Shown here: positions 1 through 5,980 of the stretch, one piece after another
How positions within the stretch are numbered: position 1 is the stretch's first letter
Layout: each line of letters opens with the position of its first letter
Source: Nitriliruptorales bacterium
GTDB taxonomy: Bacteria; Actinomycetota; Nitriliruptoria; Euzebyales; Egibacteraceae
Length of the DNA: 7,812 bases
Direction of reading: 5' to 3'
Assembly: GCA_007133145.1 (NCBI GenBank)
Contig: SLNF01000086.1
Location: 1 to 7,812 of the forward strand
Program-made: the position numbers and the translations under genes
The notes under the pieces: model-generated
Database searches by the model: none
Told to the model about the DNA's origin: nothing
Seen by the model: only the letters and a program-made list of their open reading frames with translations

Positions 1-612
1 CAGCAGGCGCTGGAGGAACTCGGGCTTGCCGCGAAGCTCCTCGTATTGTTTTTCGAAGAACTCGGCGTTCTCCCTGGCGCGCCGGCGGACGCACTCGGGC
101 ACGCCGTCGCCGGTGCCGCTTTCAACCAGCGCGATGCGCACCTGGTGCTTCATTTCCTCGCGCATGCCCCATTCGGCCATCTCGCGGCCGAGTTTGGGGG
201 TGTATTCCTTCCGCATGGTGCCCAGCGGGTCCTTGTCGTGCTCGATCCACGACTCGGTCAGGTAATACGTGCCGGGGCACTGTTTGAACTGGCACTCGTA
301 GTCCTTGCGCGAGCCGAGAAAGAGCGTGATGCAGTCATGGATACGCGGGATGATGAGTTGCTGGCGATGCGCCCGGATGCCCACCACGCCGTTGCAGCAG
401 AGGCCGTAGCCCATCACGATCCGCCCGGCGTCACCGCCGTGGCGGTTGATGACATCCTGGAGGATCGCGGCCATGCGCTGGGGCTGGCGATGCAGGTCCT
501 GGTCGAGGTAGTGGATGCTCACGTGCGGCGCGATCTTCGCCTGGAGCCGGTCCAGGTCCGGCCGCAGAATCTCGCAGGCGATCAGGACGGTGCTGTGCGC
601 AGTTGCGTTCAT
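1..612 (-). CDS. DUF1638 family protein, C-terminus cut by window edge
   Basis: Reading the minus strand from the ATG at 612-610 gives 204 residues with no stop before the left edge. The sequence matches what I know of DUF1638 (PF07796), a family of unknown biochemical function. Visible conserved blocks are ACEILRP (12-18), HYLDQDLH (34-41), GYGLCCNGVVGIRA (68-81), IPRIHDCITLFLGS (88-101) and PGTYYLTESWIE (113-124). Cys13, Cys72/73, His92 and Cys94 are possible metal- or cofactor-binding residues (inference). No signal peptide or membrane segment is seen, so it is probably cytoplasmic. From memory, family members are often encoded near corrinoid methyltransferase genes in anaerobes and methylotrophs; no such gene is in view. 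The start is supported by GAGGAG six bases upstream. GC is about 65%, against 70-78% in sampled blocks to the right, and codons such as TTT, AAA, CAA and ATT occur here, suggesting a different origin. Family call is firm; function unknown. Confidence 0.88.
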   Translation of the reverse strand, partial: MNATAHSTVLIACEILRPDLDRLQAKIAPHVSIHYLDQDLHRQPQRMAAILQDVINRHGGDAGRIVMGYGLCCNGVVGIRAHRQQLIIPRIHDCITLFLGSRKDYECQFKQCPGTYYLTESWIEHDKDPLGTMRKEYTPKLGREMAEWGMREEMKHQVRIALVESGTGDGVPECVRRRARENAEFFEKQYEELRGKPEFLQRLL

Positions 613-618
613 GGACGG

Positions 619-624
619 CTCCTC
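619..624 (-). promoter_or_regulatory. Ribosome binding site of the DUF1638 gene
   Basis: The plus strand reads CTCCTC, so the minus strand reads GAGGAG, six bases before the ATG at 612. This fixes the DUF1638 start. It also implies that sequence native to that gene extends to at least ~625, so any junction with the neighbouring peptidase lies to the right of it. Confidence 0.65.
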
Positions 625-633
625 GAGGGCGGC

Positions 634-1149
634 AGACCGGCGGCATCGGCCGCCGCGGCGGCGACGACCCTGGCCGCGGCCGGCGGCGGCGGGCCGACCG
701 CCTCGACGACCGAATCGGGCGGCGGCGATGGGGGCTCGCGGACCGGCTCCGACAGCGCCTCGCGCTCGAGCGGTGGCAGCCAGGCCGGGTCGCCGTCGGG
801 CGCGGCGGGCGCCGCGGTCAACGCCGCGATGGGACAGATCGGCACCCCCTACGTGTGGGGCGGCGCAAGCCCCGGAGGCTTCGACTGCTCGGGGCTGACC
901 TCGTGGTCGTACCGCCAGGCGGGCGTGTCGATCCCGCGGACCTCCGGCGCGCAGTGCTCGGGCCTGCCCCGCGTGAGCCGGGACCAGCTCCGCCCCGGCG
1001 ACATCGTCTGCTTCGGCAGCCCCGTCCACCACGTCGGCATGTACGTCGGCGGTGGGTCGATGGTCGAGTCCCCGCGCACCGGCCTCAGCGTCCGGACGAC
1101 GTCGATCAACCGCGGCGGCTACTCCGGCGCGGTCCGCCCAACCGGCTGA
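634..1149 (+). CDS. NlpC/P60 (C40) peptidase, N-terminally truncated remnant
   Basis: The frame ending at TGA 1147-1149 encodes an Ala/Gly/Ser-rich linker (about 640-810) and then a full NlpC/P60 domain. The family consists of secreted endopeptidases that cut gamma-D-Glu-diaminopimelate bonds in peptidoglycan stems. Motifs are GQIGTPYVWGG (from 832), FDCSGLTSWSY with the catalytic Cys at codon 886-888, the LRPGDIV block, and HHVGMYVGGGSM with the catalytic His at codon 1030-1032. The usual third polar position reads Glu (MVESPRTG). Relatives normally have a signal peptide and long coiled coil before the linker. Here the same frame runs backwards into the antisense of DUF1638. The first in-frame ATG (829) lies at the edge of the domain, and I see no start with a ribosome binding site. 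The left boundary given is therefore approximate, marking where linker-like sequence begins. It is probably a broken gene or one cut by an assembly join. Domain call is strong; gene integrity is doubtful. Confidence 0.8.
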   Translation, partial: RPAASAAAAATTLAAAGGGGPTASTTESGGGDGGSRTGSDSASRSSGGSQAGSPSGAAGAAVNAAMGQIGTPYVWGGASPGGFDCSGLTSWSYRQAGVSIPRTSGAQCSGLPRVSRDQLRPGDIVCFGSPVHHVGMYVGGGSMVESPRTGLSVRTTSINRGGYSGAVRPTG

Positions 1150-1190
1150 GCCGCAGGCCGATCCCACGGCACGCGCGGGGAAGCCGAGCC

Positions 1191-1202
1191 GCGGACGTCC
1201 GC
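1191..1202. repeat. 12-bp perfect palindrome between convergent genes
   Basis: GCGGACGTCCGC is its own reverse complement and sits in the 77-base gap between the NlpC/P60 stop (1149) and the CNNM-B stop (1227). It could fold as a four-base stem with an ACGT loop, but no T-run follows on either strand, so it is at best a weak terminator element. A protein-binding site is possible. Chance is a real alternative at this GC content. Nothing else stands out in the gap. Confidence 0.3.
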
Positions 1203-1226
1203 CTACGTCGAGTCAGGCGGGCGCGC

Positions 1227-2513
1227 TCAGCGCAGCCGCACTGCGAGCTCGGTGACGCGGTGGCCGTCCATCTGGGTGACCTCCACCCGGAACCTGTCGC
1301 GCTCCACGGCATCGCCGACGACCGGCAGCCGCCCGAGCACGGCGGTGAGGTAACCCGCGATGGTCTCCCACGGTCCGTCGGGCAGGGTGACCCCGACGTG
1401 GGCGGTGAGCTCGTCGGGGCGCAGCGACCCGGGCACGAGGACCGCGCCGTCGAAGCGTTGGGTGACCTCCGCGCGGCGGTCCGTCTCGTCCTCGAAGTCG
1501 CCGATGAGCTCCTCGAGGAGGTCCTCGAGGGCGACGAGGCCGCTGAAGCCGCCGAACTCGTCGACGACGACCGCGAGGTGCTGGCGGGCGTCGCGCATGT
1601 CGCGCATGAGTGCCTCGACCGGACGGCTCTCGGGGACGACGAGTGCGGGGGAGGCGAGGCTCGCGGCGCGGAGGGTCGCGCGGGCCTCGTCGCGCACGCC
1701 GAGGAGGTCCTTGACGTGGAGGACGCCGATGACGACGTCGAGCTCGCCCTCATAGACCGGAAGGCGGGACCGCCCGCTCTCGCCCGCGATCCGCTCGAGG
1801 GCGTCGATGTCGGCGTCGGCGGGCACGGCGACGACCTCCCGGCGGGGGACCATCGCCGCCTCGGCGTCGAGCCCGGAGAGCTCGAGCGCCCGCGTGAGCA
1901 GGGCCTGCTCGTCGGTGTCGATCTGCCCGCGGCGGGCGGACTCCTCGAGCAGGAGGGCGAGGTCGGCGGGCGCGTGGACCTGCGCGAGCTCGTCCTGCGG
2001 CTCGACACCGAGGCCGCGCACGACGAGGTTCGACGCCCCGTTGAGCAGGCGGATGAAGGGTCGCAGGACGGTGACGAAGAGGCGGAAGGGTCGCGCGAGC
2101 AGGGTCACCGCACGCTCGGGGCTGCCGATCGCCCAGGACTTCGGCGCCATCTCCCCCACGACCATGTGCAGGAAGACGGTGACCCCGAGCGCGAGCACGA
2201 GCGAGAGCGTCGCCGAGACCGGTCGTGGCACGGCGGTGTCGGCGAGCACGGCGTCGAGGGTGTGGTGCAGCGCCGGCTCGGCGGTCGCGCCGAGCCCGAG
2301 GGAGGCCATGGTGATCCCGAGCTGCGCGCCGGCGAGCATGAGCGAGAGCTCGCGGAGGCCGGCGAGGGCCTGCCGGGCGCTGCCAGAGCCCCCCTCGGCG
2401 AGCTGCTCGATCTTCGAACGACGCGCGGCGAGCAGGGCGAACTCCGCGGCGACGAAGAAGCCGTTGGCGAGCAGGAGCGCGAGGCCGACGAGCAGCGCCG
2501 TGGAGGTGCTCAT
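1227..2513 (-). CDS. CNNM/CorC-type membrane protein B (DUF21-CBS-CorC_HlyC)
   Basis: A 428-residue protein of the HlyC/CorC (UPF0053, CNNM) family; members transport or export Mg2+ and other divalent cations or affect that transport. Domains: DUF21/CNNM membrane region 1-~170, with helices near 5-30, 57-80, 100-124 and 143-165 and the GEMAPK motif at 120-125; paired CBS domains ~218-340 (MVPRREVVAV at 221, VVVDEFGGFSG at 315, ALEDLLEELIGD at 328); and a C-terminal CorC_HlyC domain ~350-428 (VLVPGS at 358, LPVVGD at 396). The ATG at 2513 overlaps the TGA of the upstream paralog as ATGA, and GGAG lies eight bases before it (2522-2525), so translational coupling is likely. An earlier in-frame start exists but would read deep into the upstream gene. 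Length and domain order are normal for the family. Tandem pairs of this kind occur in other actinobacteria (Rv1841c/Rv1842c in Mycobacterium tuberculosis). The transported ion is not determinable. Confidence 0.93.
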   Translation of the reverse strand: MSTSTALLVGLALLLANGFFVAAEFALLAARRSKIEQLAEGGSGSARQALAGLRELSLMLAGAQLGITMASLGLGATAEPALHHTLDAVLADTAVPRPVSATLSLVLALGVTVFLHMVVGEMAPKSWAIGSPERAVTLLARPFRLFVTVLRPFIRLLNGASNLVVRGLGVEPQDELAQVHAPADLALLLEESARRGQIDTDEQALLTRALELSGLDAEAAMVPRREVVAVPADADIDALERIAGESGRSRLPVYEGELDVVIGVLHVKDLLGVRDEARATLRAASLASPALVVPESRPVEALMRDMRDARQHLAVVVDEFGGFSGLVALEDLLEELIGDFEDETDRRAEVTQRFDGAVLVPGSLRPDELTAHVGVTLPDGPWETIAGYLTAVLGRLPVVGDAVERDRFRVEVTQMDGHRVTELAVRLR

Positions 2514-3826
2514 CGCGCACGCTCCGGGGGATCGGCCCGACGGGGGGCGAGGACGAGACGGCCGACGGCGTGACCGTCGAGGGCGAGGACGCGCAGCCGT
2601 GCGGTCGGCAGGACGACCTCGTCGCCCACGCGGGGCAGGCGCTCGAGTGAGGCCATGACGAGCCCACTGAGGGTCTCGTAGTCCCCGTCGGGCAGCCGGA
2701 TCCCGGTGTCGCGCACGGTCTCGTCGAGGCGCCACGAGCCGGGCACGAGGAAGCGCCCCCCGGCCAGGGCGACGACCTCGGGCTCGACGCGGTCGTGCTC
2801 GTCGCGGATCTCGCCCACGAGCTCCTCGACGACGTCCTCGAGGGTGACGACGCCTGCAATCCCGCCGTGCTCGTCGACGACGAGGGCGAGGGCGGTGCCG
2901 GCGTCGCGCAGGTCGGTGAGCAGGGCGCGCAGCGGCGCCGACTCGGGCACCGCGAGGGGCTCGCCCATGAGCGCGGTCACCGGGGTCTGTCGGCGGGCGG
3001 CGTGGGCGACGCCGAGGACGTCCTTGGCGTGGACGACGCCGCGCACGTCGTCGAGCCCGTCGCCGACGACGGGGAAGCGGCTGTGTCCGCTGTCGTGCGC
3101 GAGCGCGCGCAGCTGTTCGCAGCTCGCCGCGACGTCGACGGCGACGACGGCGGTGCGGGGCACCATGGCGTCGGCGGCGCGGAGGTCACGGAAGTCGATC
3201 GCGCGGGCGAGCAGCGCGGTCTGGTCCGGCGAGAGGCTGCCCTGCCGCCCGGAGGCCTCGATGATGTGCTCGAGCTCGTCGTGGTCGACGCCGCCCTCGA
3301 GCTCCTCGACCGGCTCGATCCGCAGCAGGCGCAGCAGCCCGTTCGAGGCGCCGTCGAAGAAGCGGATCACCGGTCCGGCCAGCCGCAGGTACCACAGCGT
3401 GCTCGGCGCGAGCGCGCGCGCGAACGGCTCGGGCCGCGCGATCGCGAGGTTCTTCGGCGCGAGCTCGCCGAACACCATCTGCACGGCGGTCGCGAGGATG
3501 AGCGCGAGGGTGAGCGACACGCCGACCGAGGCCGCCTCGGGCACGCCGAGCAGCGCGAGCGCGGGGCGCAGCGCCCGCCCGAGCGTCGGCTCGGCGACGA
3601 AGCCGACGAGCAGGGAGGTCGCGGTGATGCCGAGTTGGGCGCCCGAGAGCATGAACGAGAGCCTGCGCAGGACCGCGAGGGCGCGTCCGGCCCGGCGGTC
3701 CCCCCGCGAAGCGGCGTCGGTGAGGTGGGTGCGGCGCGCCGCGACGAAGGCGAACTCCGCGGCGACGAAGTAGCCGTTGAGGCCGATGAGCAGGAGGACG
3801 AGGCCGAGGCCCGCGGCGGTGTTCAC
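2510..3826 (-). CDS. CNNM/CorC-type membrane protein A (DUF21-CBS-CorC_HlyC)
   Basis: A 438-residue paralog of the following gene with the same architecture: DUF21/CNNM membrane region 1-~170 (helices near 5-30, 57-80, 100-124 and 143-168; GELAPK at 120-125), paired CBS domains ~218-342 (MVPRTAVVAV at 221, HSRFPVVGD at 248, VVDEHGGIAG at 316, TLEDVVEELVGE at 328) and a C-terminal CorC_HlyC domain ~352-430 (FLVPGS at 359, LPRVGD at 397). CBS pairs in this family bind adenine nucleotides and gate the membrane part; that is family knowledge, not visible here. The start codon is GTG at 3826-3824, with GGGGAGG ten bases upstream, and no better ATG is in frame. It lies 61 bases after the VanW stop on the same strand and overlaps paralog B by four bases, so all three are probably one transcript. 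The pair may form a heteromer (inference). Confidence 0.94.
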   Translation of the reverse strand: MNTAAGLGLVLLLIGLNGYFVAAEFAFVAARRTHLTDAASRGDRRAGRALAVLRRLSFMLSGAQLGITATSLLVGFVAEPTLGRALRPALALLGVPEAASVGVSLTLALILATAVQMVFGELAPKNLAIARPEPFARALAPSTLWYLRLAGPVIRFFDGASNGLLRLLRIEPVEELEGGVDHDELEHIIEASGRQGSLSPDQTALLARAIDFRDLRAADAMVPRTAVVAVDVAASCEQLRALAHDSGHSRFPVVGDGLDDVRGVVHAKDVLGVAHAARRQTPVTALMGEPLAVPESAPLRALLTDLRDAGTALALVVDEHGGIAGVVTLEDVVEELVGEIRDEHDRVEPEVVALAGGRFLVPGSWRLDETVRDTGIRLPDGDYETLSGLVMASLERLPRVGDEVVLPTARLRVLALDGHAVGRLVLAPRRADPPERAR

Positions 3827-3836
3827 CGGCGCCCGG

Positions 3837-3843
3837 CCTCCCC
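3837..3843 (-). promoter_or_regulatory. Ribosome binding site for the GTG start of CNNM protein A
   Basis: The minus strand reads GGGGAGG, ending ten bases before the GTG at 3826. It supports the non-ATG start. The remaining bases between the VanW stop and this site show no clear terminator, which agrees with read-through from VanW. Confidence 0.55.
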
Positions 3844-3887
3844 GCCACCGCGCTCAGTTGTCGCGCTGCCGCGTTGAGGAGGCTCGC

Positions 3888-5801
3888 TCACGCCCCGTTC
3901 CCGTCATCGTCGGGCTCGGAGCCGCCGCCGTCGTCGCCATTGTCCCCTCCGGTCTCCGGCTCCTCGGGCTCGGGGGAGGCCGGCTCGGGCTCGGGCTCGG
4001 GGTCGCTGGTGTTGCGCTCGATGATGCGCGGCTCGGGGCGGTAGGTGTGCGTCCACGTCTGTTCGTCGCGGCCGCCGTCGTGGTAGTCGAGGACGCGGGT
4101 GTAGGACACGGTGAAGCCCTGCCGGCCCGACTGCACGACGCGTTCGCTGCCCGGGGTGAGCGACTCGTTCTCGCGGTGTTGCACCGGCGGGGCGGTGACG
4201 TTGCGCCGCCCGGAGGTGCGGGCCTCGACGTCGACCCAGTCGGTGCCCCACATCGACACGGTGATCGACGTCGCGCTGTAGCTCGTGGCGATGAGCAGGC
4301 CGTAGGGGCTGTCGTTGCGGATCGCGACGTCGATGTCGGGGTAGTTCAGCGTCGCCTCGCGCCCCTCGGGGTAGCGGCCGATGTAGTAGCTGTGCGGCTG
4401 GTGGTCGAGGATCTCGTAGCCACCGAAGAACGCGGCGTTGAAGAACGTCGTGGCGAACTGGCTCACCCCCCCGCCCACGGCGGTCTGGAACTCGCCGCCG
4501 ACGATCACCCCGCCGTCGGTGAAGCCGCCCTCGCGCGTGCGGGGGCCGACGTGCTCGTTGAGGCTGAACTCCTCGCCGGGCTCGAGGACGACGCCGTCGA
4601 CGAGGTCGGCCATGCGCTGGATGTTCTGCACGCGCGATTGCCCCGCCTGGTGGTTCGTCGTGAACGTCGCGACCTGCTCGGTGATGCCGAGCTCCTCGGC
4701 GTCGGCGGTCGTGCGGTCGGGTTCGGTGGTCTCACCGTCGAGCTCGGCCTCGCGGGGGGTCTCGCCGTCGCTGGCCTCGGAGGTGGCGACCTCGACGAGC
4801 TGACCGGCGGCCAGCTCGGCATCGAAGCCGAAGCCCTCGACGGACTCCTCGATGACGACCTCCCCGCCGGAGAGACGGATCTCGGCGTCGGTGGGCTCGG
4901 TCTCGAGGGCCTCGCGCAGGTCGTCGTCGACCTCGTCGTCGAGGGCCTCGGCGTCGACGACGAGGGCGGCGTCCTCGCCGTCCCACTCGACCTCCAGCAG
5001 CGTGCCGACCGCCTCGGCGCCAAGCTCGAGCGCGGCCTCCTCCCGGGTGAGCCTCACCGGCCCGGACACCGCGCGTTCGGCCTCCTGCGCGAGTGCCTCG
5101 AGCGCGGCGGGGTCGCCCTCGGGCGGCTCCTCGGCGGCGGGCACCTCGACCTGCGCGCCGCCGACCTCGGCGAGCGCGTCGAGGGTGCGCTCCTCGAGCG
5201 CGTCCCGCTCGATCGCCAGGCCTGGCTCGGGCGGCGTGACGCGCACCGTCGTGCCGGTGATCGCGAGGTCGCCCTTCGTCGGCTCCTGTTCGAGCTCGGC
5301 GTGGGCCTCGGCGCTCCACCGCTCGAAGGTGTCCTCGTCGAGGTCGCGGACCGACCGCACCGTGACGCCGTCACCGAAGGCCCGGAGATGGTCCGTGAGG
5401 GCGGCGAAGGGGTTGAGCTGGCGGCCGCGGCGCCAGACCCCCGTCACCGTGCGTTCGATGTCGAGGGCTTCGCCGACCTCGCCGCGGGAGGCCCGAAGGG
5501 TCGCCGTCGCCCCGTCGTCGCCGACGGCGGTGATCTCGACCGACTCGTCGGCCTGCTCCTCGGCGAGGGCGTCGACCACCTCGCCGAGCCGCGCCTCGTC
5601 GAGTCCGCCGACGGCGTACCCGTCGAGCGTCGTGCCCGGCAGGACCCCGGGGCGCGCGAGGCGGAAGCCCACGACGACGAGGGCGAGGACGACGACGACG
5701 GCCGCGGCGATGAGGGCGTAGCGTTGCCAGTCGGGCGCGACGGCTTCCCCCTCGGCGCCGCGGCCGGGCAGCAGACGGAGGCGACGCATGAGCGCCGCCA
5801 T
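3888..5801 (-). CDS. VanW family protein with peptidoglycan-binding-like domains
   Basis: About 637 residues. A short basic cytoplasmic N-terminus is followed by one membrane helix (~28-46, YALIAAAVVVV...), so the bulk is extracytoplasmic. Three repeats resembling the PG_binding_4 domain follow (~52-150, opening LPGTTLDGYAVGGL; ~152-225; ~250-340). Then comes an acidic linker and the VanW core (~370-517), with QNIQRMADLVDG, LEPGEEFSLNEHVGPR, GGGVSQFATTFFNAAFFGG and NDSPYGLLI. A G5-like segment (~530-590) and a Pro/Glu/Asp/Gly tail end the protein. VanW is named from vancomycin-resistance clusters, but its biochemical role is unknown and such chromosomal homologues are widespread, so this is not evidence of resistance. 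The start is uncertain: ATG 5801, ATG 5789 or TTG 5855 are all in frame and none has a well-placed ribosome binding site. It heads the minus-strand operon and is divergent from the M23 gene, which suggests co-regulated wall functions (inference). Confidence 0.92.
   Translation of the reverse strand: MAALMRRLRLLPGRGAEGEAVAPDWQRYALIAAAVVVVLALVVVGFRLARPGVLPGTTLDGYAVGGLDEARLGEVVDALAEEQADESVEITAVGDDGATATLRASRGEVGEALDIERTVTGVWRRGRQLNPFAALTDHLRAFGDGVTVRSVRDLDEDTFERWSAEAHAELEQEPTKGDLAITGTTVRVTPPEPGLAIERDALEERTLDALAEVGGAQVEVPAAEEPPEGDPAALEALAQEAERAVSGPVRLTREEAALELGAEAVGTLLEVEWDGEDAALVVDAEALDDEVDDDLREALETEPTDAEIRLSGGEVVIEESVEGFGFDAELAAGQLVEVATSEASDGETPREAELDGETTEPDRTTADAEELGITEQVATFTTNHQAGQSRVQNIQRMADLVDGVVLEPGEEFSLNEHVGPRTREGGFTDGGVIVGGEFQTAVGGGVSQFATTFFNAAFFGGYEILDHQPHSYYIGRYPEGREATLNYPDIDVAIRNDSPYGLLIATSYSATSITVSMWGTDWVDVEARTSGRRNVTAPPVQHRENESLTPGSERVVQSGRQGFTVSYTRVLDYHDGGRDEQTWTHTYRPEPRIIERNTSDPEPEPEPASPEPEEPETGGDNGDDGGGSEPDDDGNGA
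3981..4001 (-). repeat. Period-6 coding repeat (Glu-Pro run) in the VanW tail
   Basis: The plus strand repeats GGCTCG about three times, giving an EPEPEPEP stretch on the minus strand. It lies in the low-complexity C-terminal tail, which probably acts as a flexible acidic extension outside the cell. Copy number may vary between strains. Confidence 0.5.
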
Positions 5802-5877
5802 CGTAGCGGACCAGGTGCGGGCCTCCCCCTGCGCCGTGCGGGAACCGGCGGACAACCATCCCCATCGGACACCCCCA

Positions 5878-5899
5878 TGGTTCGCTCAGCCCTGGTTCG
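5878..5899. repeat. Direct repeat TGGTTCG x2 in the divergent intergenic region
   Basis: TGGTTCG occurs at 5878-5884 and 5893-5899, start-to-start spacing 15 bases, just upstream of the candidate -10 for the M23 gene and upstream of all VanW start candidates. It could be a binding site for a regulator shared by the divergent genes, but two seven-base copies are weak evidence. Confidence 0.25.
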
Positions 5900-5910
5900 T
5901 CCGCTAGTCT
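5881..5910 (+). promoter_or_regulatory. Candidate promoter of the M23 peptidase gene
   Basis: TAGTCT at 5905-5910 fits the TAnnnT -10 pattern of actinobacterial housekeeping promoters. TTCGCT at 5881-5886, with an 18-base spacer, is a poor -35. Transcription would begin near 5917 and give a leader of about 65 bases. No equally clear promoter was found for VanW on the other strand. Confidence 0.3.
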
Positions 5911-5945
5911 TCCGCGGCGGCGGACTTCCCCAGACGTCCCGCGGA
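5911..5945 (+). other. GC-rich inverted repeat in the M23 leader
   Basis: TCCGCGG (5911-5917) and CCGCGGA (5939-5945) are exact reverse complements separated by 21 bases. A nested GGAC/GTCC pair (5922-5925 and 5936-5939) with a ten-base loop is an alternative fold. The site lies between the candidate -10 and the ATG at 5981, so it would begin in or very near the 5' leader. Possible roles are leader structure or an operator; GC bias makes chance pairing plausible. Confidence 0.3.
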
Positions 5946-5980
5946 GCGGGCCCGCAGACGACACTGGAGTGATCGGGACG

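Noticed and set aside
46..633. Plus-strand frame continuous with the NlpC/P60 domain, which could be read as its N-terminal region
   Set aside because: This stretch is the antisense of the DUF1638 gene, whose minus-strand reading has clear family motifs and a ribosome binding site. The plus-strand translation has no signal peptide, coiled coil or recognisable domain.
603..2573. Very long plus-strand frame (656 codons)
   Set aside because: Arg/Gly-rich composition with no domains. It is antisense or out of frame to the NlpC/P60 and CNNM-B genes and open only because stop codons are rare at ~75% GC.
1227..3826. Haemolysin (toxin) annotation for the HlyC/CorC-like proteins
   Set aside because: The haemolysin label is historical; domain content (DUF21, CBS pair, CorC_HlyC) indicates membrane ion-transport-related proteins.
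3888..5801. Vancomycin resistance determinant
   Set aside because: Only a VanW-family protein is present. There is no VanH/A/X-type ligase, dehydrogenase or dipeptidase and no VanRS pair, and such VanW homologues are common chromosomal genes.
3777..5972. 731-codon plus-strand frame opposite the VanW gene
   Set aside because: Low-complexity Val/Gly/Asp/Arg translation without motifs; the minus strand carries the recognisable VanW protein.
5911..5980. Possible c-di-AMP (ydaO) riboswitch upstream of the wall hydrolase
   Set aside because: These riboswitches do control wall hydrolases in actinobacteria, but the leader here is only ~65 bases and I see none of the conserved segments of that much longer element.
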